Part shown: positions 41,782-50,597 of the stretch, piece after piece
Position numbering within the stretch: the stretch's first letter is position 1
How the letters are laid out: each line of letters opens with the position of its first letter
Source: Pseudomonas sp. stari2
GTDB lineage: Bacteria; Pseudomonadota; Gammaproteobacteria; Pseudomonadales; Pseudomonadaceae
Direction: 5' to 3'
Assembly: GCF_040760005.1 (NCBI RefSeq)
Contig: NZ_CP099760.1
Location: forward strand, 3,715,501 to 3,779,500
DNA: 64,000 nucleotides
Program-made: the position numbers and the translations under genes
Notes under the pieces: model-generated
Databases searched by the model: none
Told to the model about the DNA's origin: nothing
The model's input: the letters and a program-made list of their open reading frames with translations, nothing else

Positions 41782-42678
41782 TTACCGCACCGCGAGAATA
41801 CTGCCCGGCACGCTATACAGCGCCCGTTCGGTGTTGCTGCCGATCAAGCGATCGACGCCCACCCGGTGCACAGTGCCCATCACCACCACATCCGCCTGAT
41901 ACTGCTCGACGAACTCGCTGATCACCGGCACCGGCAGCCCCATGACAAAGTGCCGACGTTCTGGCGGCACGCCATAACGGTCGGCCAGACTGACGAAGGC
42001 CATGTGCAACGCCTGCCGCAATTCCTCGACAAAATCCACGCCCCAGCCGCCACCGACCAGTGGCGCGTCACCATTGAATGCAGCCGACAGGTCGTAGGCA
42101 TACAGCAGGTGCAGCGGTGCATCGCACTGCAAGGCCAAGGCATTGGCGGACTGAATGATGGTGTCATTGAGGCCGCTGATCTGCGTGGCCGGATCAAATG
42201 GATCGACCGCGGCCACCACGCGGTGCGGCACACCATAACGCGCCTGATTGACCAGGTGCACCGGCACCGCACACTCGCGCAGCAAGTGGCAATCCAGCGG
42301 CGTGATGAACACCCGCTTGAGCGCCGGTTCCAGGGTGACGTCCTTGATCAGCAGGTCCGGCTTCAGGTCTTCGACGGCGCGCAGGATGTCCGGCAGCGGG
42401 TGCGTGGTGAACACGACCTCGACGGTGGCCTCGATGCCCAACTCGCCCAGACGCTGTTCCTCATCCGCGACCCAGCGGCGATAGCGGCGTAAATAGCGCT
42501 GGTAGTTGGCATCGTCGGTTTTCTCTTCCCACACATGCACCACCGGCACAGGATCGGCAAACGCTCGCACATGCAATACCGCGCCACACGTCCTGGCTAG
42601 CGCCTCGGCTCGTGTCATCGCCGCAGACGGATGCAGATTCTGGTCGGCGATCAGCAATAAACGTTGATATTGGCCCAT
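41782..42678 (-). CDS. tandem-domain universal stress protein
   Basis: 298 residues from ATG 42678, with GAGG upstream. Domain 1 starts RLLLIADQNLHPSAAMTRAE; the segment HVWEEKTDDANYQRYLRRY replaces the helix seen in the other four; domain 2 starts RVVAAVDPFDPATQ and ends VMGTVHRVGVDRLIGSNTE. The second-domain loop is UspE-like. It converges with the alcohol dehydrogenase gene (four-base gap) and has an ANR-like box at 42751. Confidence 0.88.
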   Translation of the reverse strand: MGQYQRLLLIADQNLHPSAAMTRAEALARTCGAVLHVRAFADPVPVVHVWEEKTDDANYQRYLRRYRRWVADEEQRLGELGIEATVEVVFTTHPLPDILRAVEDLKPDLLIKDVTLEPALKRVFITPLDCHLLRECAVPVHLVNQARYGVPHRVVAAVDPFDPATQISGLNDTIIQSANALALQCDAPLHLLYAYDLSAAFNGDAPLVGGGWGVDFVEELRQALHMAFVSLADRYGVPPERRHFVMGLPVPVISEFVEQYQADVVVMGTVHRVGVDRLIGSNTERALYSVPGSILAVR

Positions 42679-42750
42679 CACACACCTCGGTTCGCACAGG
42701 TCTACCAATTCCGGTAAGCCAAGACTGCGCCTGCCATGCCCATGATCGGG

Positions 42751-42764
42751 TTGATTTACATCAG
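42751..42764 (-). promoter_or_regulatory. ANR-like box upstream of USP
   Basis: TTGATTTACATCAG (leftwards CTGATGTAAATCAA), one mismatch, 73 bases from the ATG at 42678. Confidence 0.65.
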
Positions 42765-42798
42765 AAAGGCGCAAATCAACGCCGCACATCGACTGTGT

Positions 42799-42812
42799 CT
42801 GATCCAGATCAG
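42799..42812 (+). promoter_or_regulatory. ANR-like box upstream of GNAT gene
   Basis: CTGATCCAGATCAG, symmetric with the outer base changed on both sides, then 21 bases, then TAGAAA (42834-42839) in GCGTAGAAA. Confidence 0.6.
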
Positions 42813-42902
42813 ATTCCGGCCGCGCCAGCGGCGTAGAAAGGACTCAACCGCGAGGTTCGTCACCCCGCGCCGACCTGAAGAAAGCGGAAGGAGGACCACC
42901 CC

Positions 42903-43466
42903 ATGCTCACTGTCAAAGACCACAATGAACGGGCCGCTGCGGCCTACGCCGCAGTGTCCGGGCAATACTGGATCGAAGCGCTCAAGGATGGTCGCCACAT
43001 TCTGATCCGACCTTTGGCGCAGAAGGATCGCGAGCGCGAATACGCCTTTATCAAACGGCTCTCTCCCGAGTCCCGGCACATGCGTTTTCTCGCGCAGATC
43101 AACGAACCGGACAAGGCGATGCTCGACCAGTTGATGGACACCGATAACCAACAGCGCATGGCTTACATCGCCCTGGTACACGAAAACGGCCAACTCATCG
43201 AAATCGGCGTCAGCCGCTATGCGGCCACCGGCGAGCACGAATGTGAATGCGCCGTGACGGTCGCCGATGAATGGCAGCACCTGGGCCTGGCGACTTTGTT
43301 GATGGAACACCTGATCAAGGCTGCCCGCCGTAACGGTTTCCATCGGATGTATTCGGTGGACGCATCCAGCAATGCCCCCATGCGCGACCTGGCCAGAGCG
43401 CTGGGATTCGAGACGCACCATGACCCCGAAAGCAGCAATCAGGTGATCCATCGTCTCTACCTGTAA
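42903..43466 (+). CDS. GNAT-family acetyltransferase
   Basis: 187 residues after AGGAGG. After an N-terminal strand (ILIRPLAQKDREREYAFIKRL) comes SPESRHMRFLAQINEP, which is the start of Pat-type lysine acetyltransferase GNAT domains, then the acetyl-CoA loop WQHLGLATLLMEHLIKAA and SVDASSNAPMRDLA. Because it lacks the large N-terminal acyl-CoA-synthetase-like part of Pat, it is a stand-alone domain. Possible target: metabolic enzymes or USPs nearby. Paralogue of 26320-26799. Confidence 0.85.
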   Translation: MLTVKDHNERAAAAYAAVSGQYWIEALKDGRHILIRPLAQKDREREYAFIKRLSPESRHMRFLAQINEPDKAMLDQLMDTDNQQRMAYIALVHENGQLIEIGVSRYAATGEHECECAVTVADEWQHLGLATLLMEHLIKAARRNGFHRMYSVDASSNAPMRDLARALGFETHHDPESSNQVIHRLYL

Positions 43467-43512
43467 AAAATCACCCCGCGATGTTCAGGCCAACGGTTCA
43501 TCGCGGGGTGAT
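43465..43512 (-). terminator. terminator between GNAT and USP genes
   Basis: ATCACCCCGCGATG / CATCGCGGGGTGAT 14-bp stem; on the minus strand it is followed by TTTTTT, so it terminates the USP transcript, and it may also stop the convergent GNAT transcript. Confidence 0.85.
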
Positions 43513-43520
43513 CCAGAGCT

Positions 43521-44444
43521 TCAGCTCTGTGACTGCCCGCCCGGCTTGATCGCAAACACACTGCAGGGTGCACGATGCAGGAGTTGCTCGGCGGTCGTGC
43601 CCAATAACTTGTTCAAGCCATTGTGCTGCACGGTGCCCATGACGATCACGTCCGTGTCATGTTGGCTGGCGAACTCGCAAATGCTCGGCACTGGCGCGCC
43701 CTCGATGAAATGGCGCCGCTGTACCTCAACCCCATGACGCTCCGCCAGCGCGGCGAAGGCCTCATGCTGAGCCGTACCCAAGGCTTCATAAAGCCCGGTC
43801 GCCAGAGGCAAGGCGCCCACGCCAATATCCATTGCGTACGCCGCGGCCCAGTCATACACATGGACCAACTCCAGTCCGGCGCCGCACTGTTCGGCAAGTT
43901 TCACCGCCGCATCGATGATCTGATCGTTGAACACCAGATCCTGCTCCTCGCTGCGCAGCACATCGACGATGGCCATGATCTGGCGCGGCCGAGGATGGCG
44001 GTCATTGGTCACTAGATGCACCGGCACCGGACAATCGCGCAGCAATTGCCAGTCCAGCGGGGTGAAAAACACGCGCTTGAGGGCCGACTCTTCCTCGGCG
44101 TCCTTGATAATCAGCGCCAACGATTGCTCCTGCACGAAATGCAGGATTTCCTCATAAGGGCGCTGCACCCAGAGCACCTCGCGGGTGACCTCGATACCGT
44201 GCCTACCCAGGTGCGCAGCCTGGTCCGCGAGCCAATCGCTATGGCGCTGCAGATAACTTTCCCGGGCCACGCTGATTTCTTCGGCAGCAAACAGCCCTGC
44301 CACCGCCAGCGCCTGCAAGTAATCGAACGCGACGATATGCAATGGCAATTGCATGGCCTGCGCCAACGCGGCGGCGCGCTCGAATGCGGGTGTGCGCGTC
44401 ATGGAGGGGGGAGCGATCAACAACAAACGCTGAGTCTGTGACAT
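43521..44444 (-). CDS. tandem-domain universal stress protein
   Basis: 307 residues from ATG 44444, with GAGG upstream. Starts RLLLIAPPSMTRTPAFERAA; domain 2 has QIMAIVDVLRSEEQDLVFND and closes VMGTVQHNGLNKLLGTTAEQLL. Close in design to the USPs at 34718 and 47420, whose first domain also contains the IVAFDYLQALAVAGLF helix. Terminated by a strong hairpin and preceded by an ANR-like box at 44513. Confidence 0.88.
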   Translation of the reverse strand: MSQTQRLLLIAPPSMTRTPAFERAAALAQAMQLPLHIVAFDYLQALAVAGLFAAEEISVARESYLQRHSDWLADQAAHLGRHGIEVTREVLWVQRPYEEILHFVQEQSLALIIKDAEEESALKRVFFTPLDWQLLRDCPVPVHLVTNDRHPRPRQIMAIVDVLRSEEQDLVFNDQIIDAAVKLAEQCGAGLELVHVYDWAAAYAMDIGVGALPLATGLYEALGTAQHEAFAALAERHGVEVQRRHFIEGAPVPSICEFASQHDTDVIVMGTVQHNGLNKLLGTTAEQLLHRAPCSVFAIKPGGQSQS

Positions 44445-44512
44445 TGGACACCTCGGCATGCAGTCAACTGAAAGAACACTTGTCCAGATTGAGCCATGCA
44501 ACCGAAGGCCAT

Positions 44513-44526
44513 TTGATCTTTGTCAG
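44513..44526 (-). promoter_or_regulatory. ANR-like box upstream of USP
   Basis: TTGATCTTTGTCAG (leftwards CTGACAAAGATCAA), two mismatches, then TCAATC after 20 bases. Confidence 0.55.
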
Positions 44527-44570
44527 CTTTGGCCGTTCTGCAGAACAAATCCGGTGATTCGAGACACGCC

Positions 44571-45812
44571 TCAGTAATGCAGCAAGGTGCCCGCCCACAT
44601 GGCCAGCGTCAGTAAAAGCTGGCCGGGGATGACATACGCGGCAAATCGCCGGCCGCCGCTGACCCAGGCCACCAGACATTTGCTCAACGAATTGCTGCTG
44701 ACGGCAATCAGCGCCGGCGGGACGATGGCATCGACGGGCAACAACCCGGCCTTGGCCAGCGAGGCGATGGACGCGATGGAAGAATGAGCGTCGGCAAAAC
44801 CGCTGAACGTTGCGGTCAACATCACCCCTACCTGGCCGAAGTAGTTGAGCATTACCGATGAAACGAGCGTGATGGCGGTCATGGTCAACGTCACGACCAC
44901 GGCGAGCTTGAGATTGAACGCCCCACCGTCCTCACGGGGTTCCTCGGCACCTCTTTGCGACCCGTGAAACATCAGGCATACGCCATACAATGCCGTGGTC
45001 GCCAGCCCGCAGCCCAGCGGGGCCCACAGGCTGCGCAACAGCGCGGTGTCCACAGTGCCGACAATCAACGCCACCTGAATCACCGTGGCCAGGTTGGACA
45101 CGATTGCAGCCGCCGCGAGCGTTCGCACCTGCCCGGGCGCCCTGGCGACGCGCTGCCCCATGGACGCGATGGTGACGGTGCTGGAAACAAAACCGGAGGC
45201 AACAGCACTGATGGCATAGCCGTAACGACTGCCCAGGGTTCGCACGGCGATGTGCCCGATGGCCCCCACCAGCATCAGCAATACCGTCAGTGTGCAGAGG
45301 GTCCGCAGGTTGATCGCGTGATAAGGCCCGATGTAGCGGTCCGGCGCCAGCGGCAGGATCACCAGCGCCGCTACCAGCAAGACCAGGCCGTCGCGCATTT
45401 CGGTCTCGGTCAACTGACTGTTGGCAAAGTCATGCAGTTTTTCCCGATACGCCAGCAACCCCGCTACTACTACACCTGTCGCCACCGCCATTTCTGCAGC
45501 AGAACCGCACCAGGCGCCGAGCAGCAATACCGTGAGCAAGGCCACTTCGCTGGTGACGCCCGGGTCGTCACTCAGGCTTCGCCAATACGCCACGGTAATC
45601 AGTGCGGTCAGGCCGAGCACCACAATCCCCAGCAGCAACGCGCCACCGACCTGCATTGCCATGTACCCCAGCAGCGCAGTGATGGCGAAGGTCCGCAGAC
45701 CCGCACAGTCACGGGTACTATCGGTGCCTTTGTGTCGTTCGCGCTCGAGGCCGATGAGCATACCGATGCCCAACGCGGCCGCCGCGCCGGCCAGGTCAAG
45801 GGACTCATTCAC
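44571..45812 (-). CDS. MgtC/SapB-DUF4010 membrane protein
   Basis: 413 residues. The N-terminal ~130 are MgtC/SapB-like with LGIGMLIGLERER and LRTFAITALLG; the rest is a DUF4010 domain with seven or so spans and the GYAISAVASGFVSSTVTIASM and GFADAHSS motifs. MgtC helps cells under low Mg2+ and modulates the F-ATPase; the longer two-domain form is uncharacterised. Together with the P3-ATPase fusion it hints at Mg2+ handling in this island. No clear ANR box was seen in front of it. Confidence 0.85.
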   Translation of the reverse strand: MNESLDLAGAAAALGIGMLIGLERERHKGTDSTRDCAGLRTFAITALLGYMAMQVGGALLLGIVVLGLTALITVAYWRSLSDDPGVTSEVALLTVLLLGAWCGSAAEMAVATGVVVAGLLAYREKLHDFANSQLTETEMRDGLVLLVAALVILPLAPDRYIGPYHAINLRTLCTLTVLLMLVGAIGHIAVRTLGSRYGYAISAVASGFVSSTVTIASMGQRVARAPGQVRTLAAAAIVSNLATVIQVALIVGTVDTALLRSLWAPLGCGLATTALYGVCLMFHGSQRGAEEPREDGGAFNLKLAVVVTLTMTAITLVSSVMLNYFGQVGVMLTATFSGFADAHSSIASIASLAKAGLLPVDAIVPPALIAVSSNSLSKCLVAWVSGGRRFAAYVIPGQLLLTLAMWAGTLLHY

Positions 45813-45835
45813 GGGCCACCCGCCCCTGTCAGCGA

Positions 45836-46051
45836 CTAGTCAACGCTTGCCACCGATGGTCGTGCGGCGTCCATCGGCACGCCAGCCTTGCGCGCCGTCG
45901 GCTGCGGCCAGGTGTGCGGTGCGTCGATTCGGGCCCGGAGCTGGCCGACAAATGCCCGGGCCTGCTCCAGGCTGTTGAAATTCACTTGCAGCCGATCCAT
46001 GTGCACGACCCAGCCATGGGGGCTGCGTCTCTCGATGATCTCAATGTTCAT
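45836..46051 (-). CDS. small hypothetical protein
   Basis: 71 residues from ATG 46051, with GGAG eight bases upstream. It begins MNIEIIERRSPHGWVVHMD, a strand pattern typical of small DUF proteins, then a helix (SLEQARAFVGQLRARIDAP) and a disordered end. No family recognised. It sits between the MgtC-like gene and the dehydrogenase on the same strand, 24 bases after the latter, so it is probably the second gene of that operon. Confidence 0.6.
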   Translation of the reverse strand: MNIEIIERRSPHGWVVHMDRLQVNFNSLEQARAFVGQLRARIDAPHTWPQPTARKAGVPMDAARPSVASVD

Positions 46052-46075
46052 GGACAGTCTCCGCAAACCGGATAT

Positions 46076-47149
46076 TCAAGGCGTGATCGCGACTTTCATC
46101 ACACCGTCGCGTTGATGGGCAAACAACTCGTAGGCCGCCTCGATGTCATCGAGTTTGAAACGGTGTGTGACCAGCGGCGACAGATCCACCGCCCCGCTCT
46201 GCACCACCGCCATCAACCGGCGCATCCGCTCCTTGCCGCCCGGACACAGGGTGGACACGATGCTGTAATCGCCCAGCCCGGCGGCAAAGGCGTCGAGCGG
46301 AATATGCAGGTCGCTGGAATACACCCCTAGGCTGGACAAGCGCCCGCCGGGCCGCAGCACCCGCAACGCCGATTCGAAAGTGCCTTGGGTGCCGAGCGCC
46401 TCGATGGACACGTCAACGCCACGGCCATCGGTCAACGCCATGATCTGCTCGACCACGTTGCCGTCCTTGAAGTTGACCACGTCGGTTGCCCCGAGGCGCC
46501 GGGCGACACTCATGCGTTCCGCAACCGCATCGACGCCGATGATGGTGGTGGCGCCCTTGAGGCGCGCCCCGGCCACCGCACACAGACCGATAGGCCCCAG
46601 GGCAAAGACCGCGACGGTATCGCCGATGGCGATCTTGCCGCGCTCGGCCCCGGAGAATCCGGTGGACATGATGTCCGGGCACATCAGCACCTGCTCGTCC
46701 GTCAGGCCGTCGGGAATCGGGCACAGATTGGCCAGCGCGTCCGGCACCAGCACGTACTCGGCCTGGCAACCGTCAAGCGTGTTGCCGAACTTCCAGCCGC
46801 CGATGGCCTTGAAGCCATGCCGGGTGTCCGGGCCGTCCTGGGATCCGCAGCCACACAGGCAGGCGTAGCTTTGTCCACTGGGGGTGATTGCCCCGGCGAT
46901 CACCCGTTGCCCTTCGACGAACCCGCGCACCTGTGAGCCCAGCCGCTCGATGATGCCCACCGGCTCATGACCGATCGTCAGCCCTTTGGCCACCGGGTAC
47001 TCGCCGCGCAAAATGTGCACATCAGTGCCGCAAATGGTCGTGGTGGTGATGCGGATCAGGGCGTCCAGCGGGCCGACCTCGGGGATCGGCTTGTCTTCCA
47101 GCACGATGCGGTTCTTTTCAACGAAAACAGCAGCTTTCATGGTCGCCAT
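46076..47149 (-). CDS. zinc-dependent NAD(P) alcohol dehydrogenase
   Basis: 357 residues from ATG 47149, seven bases after GAGG. Zinc ligands CGTDVH and GHEP, a Cys-rich lobe with CLCGCGS instead of the standard four-Cys spacing, and the Rossmann motif FALGPIGLCAVAGA (about 180). It resembles the isopropanol/butanediol-type dehydrogenases that convert ketones or aldehydes. Second MDR dehydrogenase of the island; its ANR-like box is shared with the divergent USP promoter region. Confidence 0.9.
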   Translation of the reverse strand: MATMKAAVFVEKNRIVLEDKPIPEVGPLDALIRITTTTICGTDVHILRGEYPVAKGLTIGHEPVGIIERLGSQVRGFVEGQRVIAGAITPSGQSYACLCGCGSQDGPDTRHGFKAIGGWKFGNTLDGCQAEYVLVPDALANLCPIPDGLTDEQVLMCPDIMSTGFSGAERGKIAIGDTVAVFALGPIGLCAVAGARLKGATTIIGVDAVAERMSVARRLGATDVVNFKDGNVVEQIMALTDGRGVDVSIEALGTQGTFESALRVLRPGGRLSSLGVYSSDLHIPLDAFAAGLGDYSIVSTLCPGGKERMRRLMAVVQSGAVDLSPLVTHRFKLDDIEAAYELFAHQRDGVMKVAITP

Positions 47150-47224
47150 GGTCGATCCTCTGCGCCTGTCGTGAACGTGGTTCCAGCACAGGACCCAGAC
47201 TGCGCCCGAGCGACTCGGCAAAAA

Positions 47225-47238
47225 TTGATAATGGTCAA
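47225..47238 (-). promoter_or_regulatory. ANR box upstream of zinc dehydrogenase
   Basis: TTGATAATGGTCAA, one mismatch; leftwards TTGACCATTATCAA, 76 bases from the ATG at 47149. Confidence 0.68.
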
Positions 47239-47299
47239 CAATCGGTGGATCAGTCAGCCCCTGACCACCCATCCGGCCGTCCGGCGACCAACCGCCGGA

Positions 47300-47313
47300 T
47301 TGACAAAAATCAA
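47300..47313 (+). promoter_or_regulatory. ANR box upstream of USP
   Basis: TTGACAAAAATCAA, one mismatch, 107 bases before ATG 47420; GATAGA lies 24 bases downstream as a possible -10. Last ANR box on the right side of the island. Confidence 0.72.
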
Positions 47314-47419
47314 GGCCCTCCCCGTCAGCGTCGGCAGGATAGACACAAAGCGGTGCCGTCCGAGCGCGCTGTCGCCCTCGAGTCCAGACGTTCCTGCATT
47401 TGCCTACGGGAGATCTGCC

Positions 47420-48346
47420 ATGTCTGAGCAATCACGCTTCATGCTCGTTGTTTCGCCCCTGATGGAAAACAGCCCGGCGTTCGACCGTGCGGCGGCACTG
47501 GCCAAAGCTGCGGACGCCGCGTTGCACATCGTGGCATTCGATTATCTGGAAGGCCTGGCCACTGCCGGTCTGGTCAATGAACAGGCGCTGGAGCAAATGC
47601 GCGTGGGCTACGTTGAACGTCATCGGCAATGGCTGGAGGATCAGGCTCGCCCTTTGCGCAAACTCGGCGTGCATGTGACGACGGAGGTGGTGTGGGTGGC
47701 CAACCCGCTAAAGGAGATCCTCATTCACCTCAAGGAGCAGCCGATGGCGGCCATGATCAAGGCGCTGGAGCACGAGTCAGCGTTGTCGCGCCTGATGTTC
47801 ACCCCGCTTGACGTCCATTTGCTGCGCGAATGCCCGGTGCCGCTGCATTTCGTCAGCCACGTATTGCACGCTCTGCCGCGTCGCATTGTTGCGGCGGTCG
47901 ACCCGTTCCATCGCGATGGCCGCTATGCAGGGCTCAATGACCGGATCCTGCGCGAAGCGGCCAAACTGGCAAGCATCTGCAACGCTCAACTTGACGTGAT
48001 CTATGCCCACGACCTGTCCTCGATAGGCGCGGCAGAATTCGGCTTCGACAACGCCTCGGCGTTCTTCTCCTCGAATGCAGCCAAAAAACTGTTCGATGCC
48101 CAGGGCGAAGCGTTCCGTGATCTGGCTGAACGCAATGACATCCCCGCCGAGAATCAACACATGATCCTCGGCGACCCGGCCAAGGTCCTGTCCAGCTATG
48201 CCGATGCGTATGACGTTGATCTCATCGTCATGGGTCGCGTGGCCCACCGGGGGATCGGGCGGCTGGTCGGCAGTACCGTCGAGCACCTGCTCTACAAAAT
48301 GCCTTGCAGCGTGTGGGTGGTCGCGCCGGAGAGCCTGGAGGGCTGA
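47420..48346 (+). CDS. tandem-domain universal stress protein
   Basis: 308 residues after GGGAG. Starts RFMLVVSPLMENSPAFDRAA with the IVAFDYLEGLATAGLV helix; domain 2 starts RIVAAVDPFHRDGRYAGLND and ends VMGRVAHRGIGRLVGSTVEHLLYKMPC. Of the five, this keeps the best Usp C-terminal loop, but still with the UspE-like change. It is the last gene of the island on the right. Confidence 0.88.
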   Translation: MSEQSRFMLVVSPLMENSPAFDRAAALAKAADAALHIVAFDYLEGLATAGLVNEQALEQMRVGYVERHRQWLEDQARPLRKLGVHVTTEVVWVANPLKEILIHLKEQPMAAMIKALEHESALSRLMFTPLDVHLLRECPVPLHFVSHVLHALPRRIVAAVDPFHRDGRYAGLNDRILREAAKLASICNAQLDVIYAHDLSSIGAAEFGFDNASAFFSSNAAKKLFDAQGEAFRDLAERNDIPAENQHMILGDPAKVLSSYADAYDVDLIVMGRVAHRGIGRLVGSTVEHLLYKMPCSVWVVAPESLEG

Positions 48347-48361
48347 GCCCTCGCCGTCACG

Positions 48362-48397
48362 CGCAGTGCAGTCGTCACCGTTCAGTACTGCACTGCG
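48362..48397. terminator. hairpin between USP and LysR genes
   Basis: CGCAGTGCAGT / ACTGCACTGCG, 11-bp arms with a 14-base loop, between convergent genes. No T-tract, so function as terminator is uncertain. It is close to the right end of the island. Confidence 0.4.
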
Positions 48398-48437
48398 GCC
48401 CGGCCGTCCGCAGTGGTGCATGGTCCGGACAATACGA

Positions 48438-49355
48438 TCAACCCACCTCTCGCAACCATTCCAGCAAATCCATTTCCAGACTGCCCGGTTTGTGAGGCGC
48501 GGGCGACAGCAGGCAATAATGCGAGCCGTCCTCTACAAATCCTGATGGCGCGGCCAACACCCCGCTTTCGATATCGTCGCGGACCAGATGCCACGGACCG
48601 ATGGCCACTCCAAGGCCCGCGACAGCCGCCTGAATGCTGAAATAGAAGTGCTCGAAAGACTGCCTCTGCGTCGCAGGAACCGGCTGGCCCGCTGCGGCGG
48701 CCCACTCCTGCCAGGCCGTGGGTCGGCTGCTCGTTTGCAACAGAGGCGCCGTGGCGCGTAGACATTTGCCGCTTTTATCGAACCACTCACCGACCTTATC
48801 CGGTCGGCAGACCGGCCCGACCTTCTCGGCAAACAAGCGCTCGGCGTGGTAACCGGGAGGCCGGTGGAAATCGTCCCGGCGAATGGCCAGGTCGATTCCC
48901 TGTTCAAATGAAAACGGCCCGCCACCGGCCACCAGATGAATGTCCGGGCCGCGATGTTGTTTCTGGAAATCACTCCAGCGCGGAATCAACCAGCGCATCA
49001 ACAGCGTCGGCTCGCAGGACAGGACCAGCCGTCGCGTACGGCGCGCCTCAGTACGGATCTCGCGGACGGCATGGTTCATCCCCCCCAAACCTTCGCTCAC
49101 TGCTTTGAGCAGTCGCCTGCCAGGGTCAGTCAGAAAAACCCTCCGTTGGCGCCGCTCGAACAAATCAACGCCCAGATCCTCTTCAAGCAGGCGCACCGCC
49201 CGGCTGATGGCGCCGGGTGTCAGATGCAGTTCGTCAGCCGCACGGGCGAAGTTCTCGAACCGGCCCGCGGATTCGAAGCAACGCAGCGCCAGCAGAGAAG
49301 GCATTCGCCCTTCGGAAAATGGTGATTCAGACTCACCATTTGCTTCAGAAATCAT
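48438..49355 (-). CDS. LysR-family regulator (GcvA-like)
   Basis: 305 residues from ATG 49355. The N-terminal winged HTH (LLALRCFESAGRFENFARAADELHLTPGAISRAVRLLEE, about 20-58) is followed by a substrate-binding domain. Divergent to the LysE-type exporter gene with a 66-base gap, the standard layout for a LysR protein controlling an amino-acid exporter. Inducer unknown. Confidence 0.87.
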   Translation of the reverse strand: MISEANGESESPFSEGRMPSLLALRCFESAGRFENFARAADELHLTPGAISRAVRLLEEDLGVDLFERRQRRVFLTDPGRRLLKAVSEGLGGMNHAVREIRTEARRTRRLVLSCEPTLLMRWLIPRWSDFQKQHRGPDIHLVAGGGPFSFEQGIDLAIRRDDFHRPPGYHAERLFAEKVGPVCRPDKVGEWFDKSGKCLRATAPLLQTSSRPTAWQEWAAAAGQPVPATQRQSFEHFYFSIQAAVAGLGVAIGPWHLVRDDIESGVLAAPSGFVEDGSHYCLLSPAPHKPGSLEMDLLEWLREVG

Positions 49356-49421
49356 CGTTAGTTCCAGCGTTCGGGATCTGTAAACATGGCTTTCTATCAC
49401 CAACCCACCCAAGGTTCCACC

Positions 49422-50039
49422 ATGAGCGAATGGATAGCCGTAATCACCATCACACTGCTGGCATGCATCAGCCCCGGGCCTGACTTCGCCCTGGTCTCGC
49501 GCAACGGCTTGCTGCTCTCTCGACGCGCAGGCGTGCTCACGGCGATGGGCATTGGTCTCGGAGTGCTGGTGCATGTCGGCTACACCCTGCTCGGACTCGG
49601 ATTAGTGCTTCAACAATCGCCCTGGTTGTTCAATGCACTGAAACTGGCGGGGGCTGCGTATCTGGTTTATCTGGGCATCAAAATGCTTCGCTCCAGACCT
49701 GACGTTCAGCAGCCGGATGCTGCGCCACCTGCCCTGTCGGACCTGGCTGCGTTGCGTTCAGGTTTTCTCACCAATGCGTTGAACCCCAAAACCTCGATTT
49801 TCATCGTGAGCCTGTTCATGGGTGTCGTCCGGCCGGAGACGGGCCTGCCGGTACAAATCGCCTATGGGGTGTTCATTGCCGGGGCGCATGTGCTGTGGTT
49901 CAGCCTGGTGGCGCTGTGTTTCTCCGCCGGGCGAGTGCGGGAGAAACTGCTGGCGGCACGGCAGTGGATTGACCGGGCGTTCGGCGGCCTGCTCGTGGGC
50001 TTCGGAGTTCTGCTGACGCTGTCTCAGCGATCAGCCTGA
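49422..50039 (+). CDS. LysE/RhtB-family amino-acid exporter
   Basis: 205 residues from ATG 49422 (AAGG upstream); an ATG at 49386 is possible. Six spans; the first carries the family motif CISPGPDFALVSRN, and LRSGFLTNALNPKTS is the conserved loop before span four. Exports amino acids or related amines. Probably controlled by the divergent LysR protein. Confidence 0.9.
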   Translation: MSEWIAVITITLLACISPGPDFALVSRNGLLLSRRAGVLTAMGIGLGVLVHVGYTLLGLGLVLQQSPWLFNALKLAGAAYLVYLGIKMLRSRPDVQQPDAAPPALSDLAALRSGFLTNALNPKTSIFIVSLFMGVVRPETGLPVQIAYGVFIAGAHVLWFSLVALCFSAGRVREKLLAARQWIDRAFGGLLVGFGVLLTLSQRSA

Positions 50040-50164
50040 ACGCATTGCTACACAGCGATACATAACCCCCAGTTCATGACACATCCCCGGTACATGCCGA
50101 TGCAAAAGTGTGGGCCATCGGAACCTTCCTTCCGACTCCACCACTCACACAGGCAGGCATTCTC

Positions 50165-50584
50165 ATGATCAATCAAATCGACACCGTACTGTACACCGGC
50201 AAGACCCGCACCACCGGCGGACGCGATGGCGCCTCGCGCAGTTCCGACGGCAATCTGGACGTCAAGCTGTCGCCACCGGGCTCCAATGGCAGCGGCACCA
50301 ATCCGGAACAGCTGCTGGCGGCCGGCTGGTCGGCCTGTTTCATCGGTGCCATGGGCAAAGCGGCGGCTGCGCTGAAGATCAGGCTGCCAGCCGATGTGGC
50401 GGTGGAAACCGAAATCGATCTGGGCAAGACCGGTGATGCGTTTTTCCTGCAGGCGCGCCTGAATGTCAGTCTGCCGGGGCTGGAGCCTTCGGTCGCCCAG
50501 TCACTGGTGGAAGCTGCGCACCAGACCTGCCCTTACTCCAAGGCCACGCGCGGCAACATCGACGTGACCCTGCGGCTGATCTGA
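50165..50584 (+). CDS. ohr: organic hydroperoxide resistance protein Ohr
   Basis: 139 residues. OsmC/Ohr fold with the two catalytic Cys in AAGWSACF (about 58) and HQTCPYSKATRGN (about 121). It reduces organic peroxides using lipoyl-protein thiols. The usual ohrR regulator is not adjacent here. A terminator follows that lies within the end of the opposite gene. Confidence 0.93.
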   Translation: MINQIDTVLYTGKTRTTGGRDGASRSSDGNLDVKLSPPGSNGSGTNPEQLLAAGWSACFIGAMGKAAAALKIRLPADVAVETEIDLGKTGDAFFLQARLNVSLPGLEPSVAQSLVEAAHQTCPYSKATRGNIDVTLRLI

Positions 50585-50597
50585 ATCCCGATCCTCC

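Noticed and set aside
4888..48346. Identity of the island with the classic transmissible locus of stress tolerance (TLST)
   Set aside because: Hsp20 and FtsH are shared, but no ClpG/ClpK-type disaggregase, DegP or YfdX-type genes are present, and the dominant control is ANR-type.
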